From CAYWXK01 sp964462515 (lineage in GTDB: Bacteria; Planctomycetota; Phycisphaerae; Sedimentisphaerales; Anaerobacaceae): 64,000 bases of DNA. Position numbers and translations under genes: made by a program. Location: positions 13,098-77,097 of the forward strand of contig CAYWXK010000020.1 in assembly GCA_964462515.1 (NCBI GenBank), in the 5' to 3' direction. The notes under the pieces were generated by a model. The model worked only from the letters and a program-made list of their open reading frames with translations. It did no database searches and was not told the DNA's origin. This document shows positions 35,751 to 44,541 of this stretch, in pieces (the stretch's first letter is position 1; each line of letters starts with the position of its first letter).

Positions 35751-36324
35751 TACCAGTAAGATTGCTTCATCCGTAACTGCTATGTGCTATCTCCTTACTA
35801 ACATCTTGCATATACATTTACTACTCTGCGAAGTCCCTTTATAGGGACGTAGCACGAGTTAGATTATGCCCACCTTTGCCCGAAAAACAAGCATTTTCAA
35901 TCAAATGCGCAGGCCGAAGCGAAATGGAGGTCCTGAGTCTGCTTGTAGCAGACGAAGGTTCTGCCTCTCATAAGCTCCCAAATTCGTTAAAAAGTGATGC
36001 TGCTTCAGACCCAAAAATGGAAATTTCTAAAATTTTTTTTATTCCTTCTCCCACAACGACTTACGCAAATTCAGGGCTCCAAACATAGCAGAATTTTCGT
36101 TAAATTCGTGCCTATTTGTTTTTTACATCTTGTTTTGAATTTTGCGTTTTGGTCATTTGGATTTGTTTCGGATTTAGGATTTCGAGTTTAGGATTTCTCT
36201 TCTCTGTGCCTGCCCTTCGTAGCGATAGCGAAGAAGGGTCATTCCCGCGAAACTTCCCACGAGCACTGTCAGGGGAGTCGAGGGAATTTACCAATCACTA
36301 TTGACCATTCACTAATTCTCTAAA
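35751..36324. other. Gene-free gap of 574 bases with dispersed repeats
   Basis: Contains the AT-rich repeat TTTGTTTCGGATTTAGGATT (about 36140-36205, shared with 19262-19385), a partial CATTCCCGCGAAA palindrome (36239-36252) and CACTATTGACCATTCACTAA-type low-complexity DNA. The short open frames here have no coding character. It marks the left border of the cyclase/STAND operon. Confidence 0.55.
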
Positions 36325-39102
36325 TCACAGTCTTTCAAGAATCGCCTCTGACTCTTTCACTTTCGGGTCCAATATCTCTTTTCTGCATTTGATTGCTCTT
36401 TTGAGCCACTGCTGCGCTTCTTTCTTATCCTCCCTGGCCAATGCTATTTCCCCCAATAAATGTGCTGCATCACCTTCCGCCCACCGGTATTTCATACCGC
36501 TGGCCTTTTCGTATGCCGATTTCGCGTTCGTTTCTGATTTCCCAACCTCTTTTTGCGCCAAAAACGCCTTTGCCAATACTATCTCCGCATCCGGCTCATA
36601 TAGCCGAAACCCCGTCCGCCCGCAAATCTTCAAAACTTGCTCAGCATCGCTAATTGCATCTTCATATTTTTTCATATCTAAGCATAAACTGCCTCGCTCC
36701 AGCAACGCCTCGATTTCAAGCGCTGGCTGACCAACCTCGCGCGCAATCTCAAGCGCATCTTGAAGATGTTCCTCCGCTTGCCTTTTATCTCCCTTTATCC
36801 TCTCTATTGCACCTAACAAACGCAAACATCTACATATGTCGTTTAGCCAATTTTGACTTTGACAAATCTTAATATTTTCCTGGGTAAGTTCAAATGCCTG
36901 ATCAATTTCATTAATTGATATTAGAAAATCAGCATAGAAAGTCCCTCTTTTACTATAAAGCCAAACCTCACTGACTTTCCTTTCAAGCTCATCTGCTTTT
37001 CTAAACCATCTCTCCGTCTCTTTGGTGTTGCCCAAGAGATGAAGTAGATGTGCAAGATAGGCGTTTGAATACAAAATATACTCATCAGACCTTGCCTTTT
37101 CTGCCAAATCAAGTGCTTTCTGGGCACTATCAAGTCCTGATTCAAGCTCACCGGTTTGAAATTGAAGTTCAGCTAAGTTTTGATAGCCCACGGAGGCATT
37201 TTCCCAATCTTCTGCCTCAATATCCATCTGGAGTCCTGCCAAAAATAGCTCCTCCGCCTCCTTTGCCCGGCCCGTAGAAAGAAGTGCCAGTCCGGCTGTA
37301 TTGAGCAGCCAGCTCTGGGCGCTCCTTTTACCTACAAGCGGTATCTGTGAAAGGTCGCCTTCTGGAAAGAAGGTTTTGGCAAGAGATAGGACAGTCTCCC
37401 AAGCACCAAGTTTATAAACCAAAAATCCTTCTCGTCCTCGATTGACCCTTTCATAATAAACATCATCAAACACCTCATCATAAAGTCCCGCTGCACAGCC
37501 GTGATAAACCTGCTCAAATAATGGCTGCATCTCATCCAACGTCTCAGGCCTCTCCGGTGCATATCCGCCAATGTAATGGTAGATTTGTTTATGACATAAT
37601 CTCTTGTCCTCTTTTTCAAATATGGAATCAAAGTAGTTCTTTATCAATGGATGTGTGGCGTAGGTCCCGTCCTTGTCCTTCGAAATAAGCCGCCTGTCAA
37701 CTAAGTTATCTACCATTCGCTTAAATGCAAATTCGTTCATTTCTCTCAATGCCTGATTCATCTGGGTCTGCATCTCAGCCCGAAATACTCCGTCAAAGTC
37801 TTCCTCACGCACCGCTCTTCTAAACAAGGAAAATATCTTCATAAATGCACTTTGTTCTTCATTGAGTTGTTTCGCATACCATAGAAATATTCGGTGTGCC
37901 TTACCGCCTGCCTCTTTATCCGAATAAAATGGCGGTATCTCCTTTGCCTTTGTTATATCGCCTCCAAAATCCTCGACAAGATACCCGGCCAAGAGTGTCA
38001 AGCTCAATGCATGTCCATCATATTCCTTTATAACCGAATCTATCTCTTCTTGCTTTCCCTTAACCCCTATCTTTTCAAATAAATTCCGCCCATCCTCGAT
38101 ACTTAACCGTTCCACCTCTACCTTTTGATAAACAGTCCCCTCATAGTGTTTAATATCTGTAAGTGGATACCGCGTAGTTATAAGACACAATCCATTGCCT
38201 TTTGTATCTGCCAAATATTTCAGCATTTCGGCGAATTCCCGATGTTCCATACAGCCGAATTCTTCTCCGCTCGTCTGGCCTTTCTGCATCTCTTCAAGCC
38301 CATCTAATATGATTAAATATTCTCCCCGGCCGATATATTCTTTTATCCTGTCAACCTTTTCCCACGTGCCTCTTATGTTCTCCGGCTCAATTTGTCCGCC
38401 GCTTACATATCGTAGTAGCGCATTGAGAAATTGCTCTAAATACGCATTTCTATAAAATCCCCACCAGAATATCCCATCAGGCCGAATCTTATTAGCTTCT
38501 AAGCTATCGTACCACTTCCTCACAAGCGCCGATTTTCCTACACCGCCCCAGCCGATAAACGCCCCAATCTGTACCTCTGGATTTTTGTACCACTCAGTAA
38601 TGGTTTCCAGCATTTCAGTACGGCCAACAAAATTTGGCTCAGGCGGGGTTTGGTTGTGGAGGCTTGCTTTAAAAACCTTTTTCTTTTCAAACCTCTCTTC
38701 AATTTTTTTCTTCTCTTCAATAAGAGAATTTACATCAAAGAGTATCTTCTTCCACAAATCTATATTATTTTCGTATTTTTTGTATGGAACTTTGTATTTT
38801 TCTACTTCTTTTGTCGATGTGATTACAGAGGTTACATATGTAAGCAAGGGTTTTTTATTTTCTATTGCCCATTTTAACTCCTTATCCACCCATTTGGAAT
38901 ATCGACTCCCCAATATTACCACAACCACGTCACTTTTCATAATTGCTTCTTTTATGCCAATTTCTGGTTTGTATTTAGAAGTAAAGATATCTTCTGCCAT
39001 CATGGGTTTATGCCCAAGTTGAATGATTGCTCGTTTCACTGCAGACAATTCTCCTTCGCAATCTTTGAGAGAAGAACTAATAAATATATTTAATGTTTTC
39101 AT
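36325..39102 (-). CDS. DUF4062 - STAND NTPase - TPR protein, candidate defence sensor/effector
   Basis: 925 residues. Residues 1-110 are a DUF4062 domain (NIFISSSLKDCEGELSAVKR, VVVVILGSRYSKWVDKELKW), a TIR-like fold often placed at the N-terminus of signalling NTPases. Residues about 155-440 are a STAND/NB-ARC ATPase: NFVGRTEMLE, Walker A GWGGVGKS (184-191), Walker B YLIILDGLEE (262-271), and sensor CLITTRYPL (307-314). From about 580 to 925 the protein is built of TPR-like helical repeats (ASVGYQNLAELQFQTGELES, YEDAISDAEQVLKICGRTGF). This plan matches NLR-like STAND proteins, some of which sense phage proteins. The ATG overlaps the methyltransferase stop by four bases (ATGA), so the three genes form one operon. 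Confidence 0.88.
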   Translation of the reverse strand: MKTLNIFISSSLKDCEGELSAVKRAIIQLGHKPMMAEDIFTSKYKPEIGIKEAIMKSDVVVVILGSRYSKWVDKELKWAIENKKPLLTYVTSVITSTKEVEKYKVPYKKYENNIDLWKKILFDVNSLIEEKKKIEERFEKKKVFKASLHNQTPPEPNFVGRTEMLETITEWYKNPEVQIGAFIGWGGVGKSALVRKWYDSLEANKIRPDGIFWWGFYRNAYLEQFLNALLRYVSGGQIEPENIRGTWEKVDRIKEYIGRGEYLIILDGLEEMQKGQTSGEEFGCMEHREFAEMLKYLADTKGNGLCLITTRYPLTDIKHYEGTVYQKVEVERLSIEDGRNLFEKIGVKGKQEEIDSVIKEYDGHALSLTLLAGYLVEDFGGDITKAKEIPPFYSDKEAGGKAHRIFLWYAKQLNEEQSAFMKIFSLFRRAVREEDFDGVFRAEMQTQMNQALREMNEFAFKRMVDNLVDRRLISKDKDGTYATHPLIKNYFDSIFEKEDKRLCHKQIYHYIGGYAPERPETLDEMQPLFEQVYHGCAAGLYDEVFDDVYYERVNRGREGFLVYKLGAWETVLSLAKTFFPEGDLSQIPLVGKRSAQSWLLNTAGLALLSTGRAKEAEELFLAGLQMDIEAEDWENASVGYQNLAELQFQTGELESGLDSAQKALDLAEKARSDEYILYSNAYLAHLLHLLGNTKETERWFRKADELERKVSEVWLYSKRGTFYADFLISINEIDQAFELTQENIKICQSQNWLNDICRCLRLLGAIERIKGDKRQAEEHLQDALEIAREVGQPALEIEALLERGSLCLDMKKYEDAISDAEQVLKICGRTGFRLYEPDAEIVLAKAFLAQKEVGKSETNAKSAYEKASGMKYRWAEGDAAHLLGEIALAREDKKEAQQWLKRAIKCRKEILDPKVKESEAILERL

Positions 39103-39968
39103 GTTTGATTACTCATGTTATTACCAATCACTTTCAATTTTAATTTTATCTTTTGCAAACATTCATTAAGTCTACAAATATAACCACTCAACCAAATCCA
39201 TTTATAGATGCAGTCATTATCCCATTCGGAGGTAAAAATTAGCATTTGATTATAGTCGCCCATTGCATCATTAAGCTTTTCTTCAAGTAAATCTTGGATC
39301 GTTTGTAAGCAATTTCCTTCATTAATATCGATCTTAAATTTTTTAATATTTAAAGAGAATACATTTACACTTTTACGGTGCGTAGTTGGTATGTCCTTAA
39401 TACCCATACTTTTCATGATATTTTCAATTTCTTCAGATTTAAAACAGATCTCTTTTACTTCCTTCTCCTTTTCAGGAAGTTTTTCCATATCAATTATAGC
39501 AATAGTACCATTTTCTTTTAACATACTGTTAATTTTTGCTATGAGTTGGATAATATCAATTGGATCGAATTCGTGAATGAAATTTAAAACAAAAATTATA
39601 TCGTAAAGTTCATTTTTATTTGGTTGATAATCAAGTATTTTACCAACTGTAAACCTCGGTTTTTCTTTCCATCTAATTGGTTCACTTTTTGATTCTGTAT
39701 ATTTCAGTTGCTCTATATACTTATCGTTTTGATCTATCCCATGATAAGATATTTTATCTGCTTGGTTTTTAAAGTTAATCCTTAATACAGCTAAGATTAC
39801 ACCGGTACCGCAACCTACATCTAAAATTGAAATGTCGCCTTCTTTGAGTTTATAATCAATCAGTTGAATTGCAAGGTCTTCACGCAACGTGTCTCGTGCC
39901 ATTTTACTTATACTACTAGGAGGTTGTAGATATTTTCGAACCTTGTCAATAAGCTCTAAATCATCCAT
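39099..39968 (-). CDS. Class I SAM-dependent methyltransferase in cyclase/STAND operon
   Basis: 289 residues. Motif I is ILDVGCGTGVILAVL (48-62), motif II ends in YHGIDQND, and DIIFVLNFIHEFD is the motif IV region; then IAIIDMEKLP. The substrate is unknown. No NPPY-type motif of DNA N-methyltransferases is present, so a small molecule, protein or RNA target is more likely. The C-terminal 90 residues (Lys-rich, KFKIDINEGNCLQTIQDLLE) are not recognised. The gene is clearly more AT-rich than its surroundings, which points to horizontal origin. It follows the cyclase gene after three bases. Confidence 0.82.
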   Translation of the reverse strand: MDDLELIDKVRKYLQPPSSISKMARDTLREDLAIQLIDYKLKEGDISILDVGCGTGVILAVLRINFKNQADKISYHGIDQNDKYIEQLKYTESKSEPIRWKEKPRFTVGKILDYQPNKNELYDIIFVLNFIHEFDPIDIIQLIAKINSMLKENGTIAIIDMEKLPEKEKEVKEICFKSEEIENIMKSMGIKDIPTTHRKSVNVFSLNIKKFKIDINEGNCLQTIQDLLEEKLNDAMGDYNQMLIFTSEWDNDCIYKWIWLSGYICRLNECLQKIKLKLKVIGNNMSNQT

Positions 39969-39971
39969 TTC

Positions 39972-40853
39972 TTACCTCTTTGAGATTATCGGTCTTCTCT
40001 GAGGAACATATGGATTACCAACGTCTTTATCATAGACATTGTATATCTCAATCACTACTCCATGCTTTACCTCAAATTTACCCAGATAATGAAATAGCCT
40101 TTCGTATTCCTCTTTCACCTCAGACAATGCCTCAGCGACTACTTTAGAGGCCAAGATATGTCCAGCATCTCCACAGTCCATCACCCTGTTAGCAAGGTTA
40201 ATCCCACCACCAACTAAATTTGGCTGTTTGCTTATGTCCTCCACCAGATAGACTGGACCTGTATGTATTCCCATCCGTAAGGGTATTTGTACCCCCTTTG
40301 ACTTGGTGGCTATCTGGCAAGCAGTTAATAGAGGGGATTCTGGATTTTCAAGAAAGGCAATGGCCATCCCATCACCAGTAGGAAGTATCAGTCGTCTCTC
40401 CTTTGCCCGATATCCTATAAATGAAGTCCCCATGACAATCTGATTAAGCTGCTCAATGGTTCCTAATTGCTGATTAGCTCTGAGTTTTGAGTAGCCAACG
40501 ATATCCATAAAGAGGATATGAGCTGTTTTTAACTCTGGCTGTTCGATTCCCGGTGCTTCTTTCAGTCGTTCTTCGAGCGTAAGACCCTTGGCGCAAAGAC
40601 TAACCCATCTGTCCTTGTACATTTTAAGTTGTTCTATATTGTACATCGTGCGTATTCGGTGTATCTTCACGTGGCACGTCGGGCAAACGACCATAAGATT
40701 TTCTTCTGTATCAGGTCCATCCTCGTTGATGGGTACAATGTGATGGATATCCGTAATATCTTCATGTTGAGGACAGAGGCAACAACGATGCATTGCATCG
40801 ACTAATAGCTTATTTCTAATCTTTTTGTCTATGCGTTTCCGTTTTTTTGCCAT
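39972..40853 (-). CDS. HNH nuclease - class III nucleotidyl cyclase fusion
   Basis: 293 residues. Residues 20-70 are an HNH motif with zinc cysteines (CLC at 25-27, IHHIV with His37/38, NLMVVCPTCH with Cys57 and Cys60, His65). Residues about 108-275 are a class III cyclase catalytic domain: metal Asp117 in FMDIVGYS, Asp161 in LPTGDGMAI, MGIHTGPV, and the transition-state Asn/Arg in GINLANRV (219-223). All key residues of a working cyclase are visible; the base specificity is unknown. I start at ATG 40853 because the promoter -10 box (40887-40892) abuts the earlier GTG (40886), which would then be upstream of the transcript start. First gene of the three-gene operon. Confidence 0.88.
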   Translation of the reverse strand: MAKKRKRIDKKIRNKLLVDAMHRCCLCPQHEDITDIHHIVPINEDGPDTEENLMVVCPTCHVKIHRIRTMYNIEQLKMYKDRWVSLCAKGLTLEERLKEAPGIEQPELKTAHILFMDIVGYSKLRANQQLGTIEQLNQIVMGTSFIGYRAKERRLILPTGDGMAIAFLENPESPLLTACQIATKSKGVQIPLRMGIHTGPVYLVEDISKQPNLVGGGINLANRVMDCGDAGHILASKVVAEALSEVKEEYERLFHYLGKFEVKHGVVIEIYNVYDKDVGNPYVPQRRPIISKR

Positions 40854-40886
40854 CTCAATTCTTCTCGCATTCTTATATTTTCTCAC

Positions 40887-40915
40887 ATTCTATCATCTTT
40901 TGTCACTTTAATCAA
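40887..40915 (-). promoter_or_regulatory. Promoter of the cyclase/methyltransferase/STAND operon
   Basis: On the minus strand TTGATT, 17 bases, TAGAAT. The expected transcript start falls about 25-30 bases before the ATG at 40853. Confidence 0.55.
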
Positions 40916-41044
40916 CAAAATTCCCCACAAGTCAAAACTTGTCATGCCTGCTCTGCGACTTGTCCGGCGTCCTGTCCTCCGCAGCAGCGGCAAAACCACT
41001 GCCGCTGCGAAGGGTGGAATTCGGAAGCATAAGCGAAGGCGTAA

Positions 41045-41100
41045 GCATCGAGTATCCAGTATCCAGCATCGAGTATCAAGTATCGAGAATCGAGTATCCA
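41045..41100. repeat. Minisatellite of CGAGTATCCAG-type units
   Basis: Five or more degenerate 7-14-base units (ATCGAGTATCCAGTATCCAG and variants) between the cyclase operon and ptsI. Confidence 0.6.
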
Positions 41101-41108
41101 CTCACCAA

Positions 41109-42848
41109 TTAGAATGCCTCAGGCAGAATCTTCCTGGTGGTGCTTCGCAAAAAATTTGAAATTTGCCTTTCAGAATTCATACCAAGCACCTTCCGCGCAA
41201 TGCTGTTGCACTGTTCAATCGTAACAGACCGAATAATCTGTTTTATCTCAGGCAGCATAGGCGACGCAAGAGAAACTGTTCTAATCCCCATCCCCAACAG
41301 CAGCATAATAAATTCCGGGTCCGACGCAACCTCACCGCAAACAGCTACGTCTATTTGTGCCTTATACGCATCCTGGCAAACCATCCTGATAAGTCGCAAC
41401 ACCGCCGGGTCCGCAGATGAATACAATGTAGAGACCAATTCGTTGCCTCTATCTACAGCCAGCGTATATTGCGTAAGGTCGTTTGTCCCGATACTGAAGA
41501 AATCGACGTCCCTGGCAAGGGTATAGGCTGTTAGAGCTGCCGATGGCGTTTCTATCATAATCCCCAACTGAATGTTTTTGTTATATGCTATAGAGCCTTC
41601 ATCGAGGTCTTCCATAACGTCGTGTAAAACAAACTTGGCTTGCTTTAGCTCCTGCACACTTGTAATCAACGGAAACATCACCCTCACGTCGCCTTGAACC
41701 GAAGCCCGCAGAATCGCACGCAGTTGCGTTTCAAACATCGTAAGGTGTTGCAGACAAAATCTGATTGACCTTAGCCCCAAAAAAGGATTTGGTTCGGGAG
41801 CGAAACGCTTGCTTTGAGTGTATTTATCCGCCCCAAGGTCTATAGTCCTTATGACCACAGGCCTGTCTTTCATTATCGCCATCGTTGCAGCATAAGCTTG
41901 ATAATGCTCTTCTTCGGTTGGCTCGGTTTGTCGGTTTAGATATAAAAACTCCGTGCGATATAAACCGATTCCATCCCCACCTCTTTCCAAAACGCTCTGG
42001 GCCTCCTCTGGAAATTCAATGTTGCCCAACAATGTAATTCTCACACCATCGCGTGTCTGGGCCGGCTCTCCCCTTATAGCATCAAGCCTGTGCTCAAGCT
42101 CTTCAAATTCTTGGGCATACTGTTGATACTGCCGGACGGTCTGGTCGTCGGGGTTGACGATGACAATCCCTCGGTTGCCGTCAACAATAACGGTATCGTC
42201 GGGGCCGACAATATCGGTAAGGTCTTCAAGTGCTACAACGGCTGGAATCCCCAGGGCCCGGGCAACGATAGCAGTGTGGCTTGTTCGTCCACCCGCATCC
42301 GTAGCCATTCCTTTGACAAATCGCTTATCAAAGCCGGCAGTCTGAGTAGGGCTAAGCTCTCGAGCAACTATAACAACCTGCTCATTGAGATGCCCAACAT
42401 CTTCATGCTTTTTGCCGACAAGCTGTTTCAGTAAACGTCTTTCAATATCGTAAATATCTGCGGCTCGCTCGCTTATGTAGGCATCTTTTACCGCACTAAA
42501 ATCCGACGCAATTTTTTTCAACACGGTAGATACTGCATACTCTGCCGTTACCAATTCGCAGCGAATTAAATCCGCTATCTTTCTCCGCAATTTATTGTCA
42601 TGCAAGAAACGCAAATGAACGGCAAAAATATCTTTTATCTTACCCTGCGGTTTCTTGTCGTATGCTGCTGCAAGAGCGGTCAACCGGTCAATTGCCCCCT
42701 TAAAGGCATTCTTAACGCGTTCAATCTCCGTTCGTCGCTGTGAGGGCTTTATTGAGCGGCGAGGAATTCGATAATCTTCAGAATCAATAGTCAATGACCT
42801 GGCAATGGAAATGCCGGGCGAAACTGCTATCCCCTTTTTTATCTCCAT
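41109..42848 (-). CDS. ptsI: PTS enzyme I (phosphoenolpyruvate-protein phosphotransferase)
   Basis: 579 residues from the ATG at 42848, normal enzyme I length. The upstream extension of the frame is dropped because the family starts at KKGIAVSPGI. It moves phosphate from PEP to HPr. The phospho-His is in GGRTSHTAIVARALGIPAVV (about 190). The PEP-binding barrel has GIGLYRTEFLYLNR, VIRTIDLGADK, NPFLGLRSIR, FSIGTNDLTQYTLAVDR and the catalytic Cys in AVCGEVASDPEF. It ends an operon with hpf, ptsN and HPr. No sugar permease (EIIBC) is seen, so the system is probably regulatory. Confidence 0.95.
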   Translation of the reverse strand: MEIKKGIAVSPGISIARSLTIDSEDYRIPRRSIKPSQRRTEIERVKNAFKGAIDRLTALAAAYDKKPQGKIKDIFAVHLRFLHDNKLRRKIADLIRCELVTAEYAVSTVLKKIASDFSAVKDAYISERAADIYDIERRLLKQLVGKKHEDVGHLNEQVVIVARELSPTQTAGFDKRFVKGMATDAGGRTSHTAIVARALGIPAVVALEDLTDIVGPDDTVIVDGNRGIVIVNPDDQTVRQYQQYAQEFEELEHRLDAIRGEPAQTRDGVRITLLGNIEFPEEAQSVLERGGDGIGLYRTEFLYLNRQTEPTEEEHYQAYAATMAIMKDRPVVIRTIDLGADKYTQSKRFAPEPNPFLGLRSIRFCLQHLTMFETQLRAILRASVQGDVRVMFPLITSVQELKQAKFVLHDVMEDLDEGSIAYNKNIQLGIMIETPSAALTAYTLARDVDFFSIGTNDLTQYTLAVDRGNELVSTLYSSADPAVLRLIRMVCQDAYKAQIDVAVCGEVASDPEFIMLLLGMGIRTVSLASPMLPEIKQIIRSVTIEQCNSIARKVLGMNSERQISNFLRSTTRKILPEAF

Positions 42849-42867
42849 CGCACACTTCTGCCAAATT

Positions 42868-43191
42868 CTAACATTTTTTCCGCCCGCCGGGCGGAGGTTC
42901 ACCAAACATCTTTTCCTCCACAAGCTCTCGCAAGGCTTTGGCCGCCTTCTGAGCATCCGCGCCTTCTGCCTTTATCTTCAGCTTGGTCCCACATGTGGCA
43001 GCGAGCATGGACATCTGCATAATACTCTTGCCGTCCGCGGTGTTCTGGCCGCTGCTGACGGTAACGTCACTATTAAACTGGCTGGCAATATCAACAAATT
43101 GCATTGCCGGACGCATATGAAGCCCCTCTGCGTTCTTAATCTCAACTTCGACCTGACAAGCTGTTTTGCCCGCCGAATCTTCGATTCGCAT
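42868..43191 (-). CDS. ptsH: HPr-family phosphocarrier protein
   Basis: 107 residues, longer than the usual 85-90 because of extra residues at both ends (C-terminal EPPPGGRKKC). The phospho-His is in NAEGLHMRPAMQFV (about residue 26). The regulatory Ser region reads ADGKSIMQMSML, with the Ser that HPr kinase would modify. The start is the ATG at 43191, seven bases after GAGG; a TTG six bases earlier is possible. It carries phosphate from enzyme I (19 bases downstream) to the EIIA encoded upstream. Confidence 0.92.
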   Translation of the reverse strand: MRIEDSAGKTACQVEVEIKNAEGLHMRPAMQFVDIASQFNSDVTVSSGQNTADGKSIMQMSMLAATCGTKLKIKAEGADAQKAAKALRELVEEKMFGEPPPGGRKKC

Positions 43192-43227
43192 CTTCAAGCC
43201 TCAGCCCTCCACCTTACATTTTTCCGG

Positions 43228-43701
43228 CTATAAAAATGGATTTTCATCGGCCTCCTTGAGAAGGTCTTCAATCTGCTCGGCCTTCTGACATCGCCTCAGG
43301 AACTTGCGAAACTTCTCCTGCTGCAAATGCCTGAATACTTTTTCCATGGCCTGCAAATGTTTGTCAGGGCTATCAAGAGGGCTAATCAAAAGTATTATCG
43401 TGTAAACCGGTTGTTTGTCGAGAGACGAGAAGTCAATGCCGGCACTACTTTGCCCAACCACAGCAACTACATTTTTGACAGCGCTATGTTTGACGTGAGG
43501 GACGGCAACTCCCTTGCCCATCCCTGTGCTTGCTTCCTTTTCCCTTTTAATCACTGCTTTGATAATCTCTTCACGGTTGCCCTTGCCGAGCCTGCCGGCT
43601 CCGTCGAGTGCCGAAATAAGCTCTTTTATTACACCGTCACGGTCCCGTGCTTGCAGTTCGGGAATCGTTACCTCAAAACAAACAAAATCTGCAAAATTCA
43701 T
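43228..43701 (-). CDS. ptsN: PTS EIIA component, PtsN/fructose type
   Basis: 157 residues. EIIA-Fru/Ntr fold with the phospho-His in GVAVPHVKHSAV (about 88). STGMGKGVAVPH, DSPDKHLQAMEKVFRHLQQE are typical. Next to hpf and HPr it recalls the rpoN-hpf-ptsN-npr cluster of Proteobacteria, where EIIA-Ntr is a regulator rather than a sugar carrier. The same use is inferred here because no permease domain is encoded nearby. Confidence 0.9.
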   Translation of the reverse strand: MNFADFVCFEVTIPELQARDRDGVIKELISALDGAGRLGKGNREEIIKAVIKREKEASTGMGKGVAVPHVKHSAVKNVVAVVGQSSAGIDFSSLDKQPVYTIILLISPLDSPDKHLQAMEKVFRHLQQEKFRKFLRRCQKAEQIEDLLKEADENPFL

Positions 43702-43799
43702 TTTATCTATCCAGAACTACTCGGTTAGCTTCGTCTATCTAACCAAACCCAAATACACCGGCCACAGTGGGATACCCCACGTGGTATCCTATACTAAAG

Positions 43800-44120
43800 C
43801 TACTGTAATTTCACACCACCTTTATATTTGTTGTCTCGCTCCTTACCCTTTATTCTCATAAGCTGCCTTTCAAGCTTATGGACAGCCAGGTCAATGCAGC
43901 GATAAACATCCTGGTCTGTCTGGCTGACAACAAAGACCTTGCGATGCCCGGCTCTTGTAATTATTTCTACATTGGCACTGCCGTCTTTGCTGCCGCCGAC
44001 AATCACCTCGACATGGTTAATACTGTCGTAATACCTGGGAAGCTTAGAAGTCTTCTCTCGTGCGTGCTCTATAACGTCTTCCGGCAGGTCGATATGTTTG
44101 CCACTAATTGTAAATCGCAA
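43800..44120 (-). CDS. hpf: Ribosome hibernation promoting factor, short form
   Basis: 106 residues. The RaiA/HPF fold: RFTISGKHIDLPEDVIEHA at the N-terminus, SINHVEVIVGG, ANVEIITRAGHRKVFVVSQT and DVYRCIDLAVHKLERQLMRI. It binds the 30S subunit and helps form inactive 100S dimers in slow growth. The long-form C-terminal dimerisation domain is absent. A TTG start with AAGGAG seven bases upstream. First gene of the PTS operon. Confidence 0.93.
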   Translation of the reverse strand: MRFTISGKHIDLPEDVIEHAREKTSKLPRYYDSINHVEVIVGGSKDGSANVEIITRAGHRKVFVVSQTDQDVYRCIDLAVHKLERQLMRIKGKERDNKYKGGVKLQ

Positions 44121-44541
44121 GTTCTTTCTCCTTGTCTGTTCTCGTTCAAAAGCCCGGTCTATTTATCCATTACTTTCTGCAACTCACTAATTCGGCCACA
44201 GGAGAACAAAAAACCACACCTTTTTCAGAGCAATATAGGTTAATTTACAGACTTATTATAGTCAATAAAAAATGTCTAAAAGTTAGGGTTTTTTAATTTA
44301 TAGCCACAGAGGGCACAGAGAATAGAGATTGGTTAATTAGTTAATTGGTAATTGGTTAAATGAAGGCAAAAGAGATAAAAGGCAAATGAAATAAGGGCTT
44401 GTTTATTGTATGGACCCTTGTTTTGGAGGTAGCAGATATGGTATGATTGAACCGGATTAAGATATACAGAAAGAATTAGAAGTGGCGAAATGAAAGGCGG
44501 CGAACATACGTTGGCCTGGGTGTGGGACAGGAGCGCAGTAA
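44121..44541. other. Gap of 421 bases upstream of the type III R-M genes
   Basis: Holds a half-copy of the palindromic element (TAGCCACAGAGGGCACAGAG, 44302-44325), a TTAATTGG-type low-complexity run (about 44329-44360), and a candidate promoter (44418-44447). No gene seen. Confidence 0.5.
44418..44447 (+). promoter_or_regulatory. Candidate promoter of the type III R-M genes
   Basis: TTGTTT, 18 bases, TATGAT, about 95 bases before the GTG start at 44542. Confidence 0.35.

Noticed and set aside
35876..36088. 70-codon frame in the 574-base gap
   Set aside because: No ribosome site, no family, low-complexity tail; surrounded by repeats.
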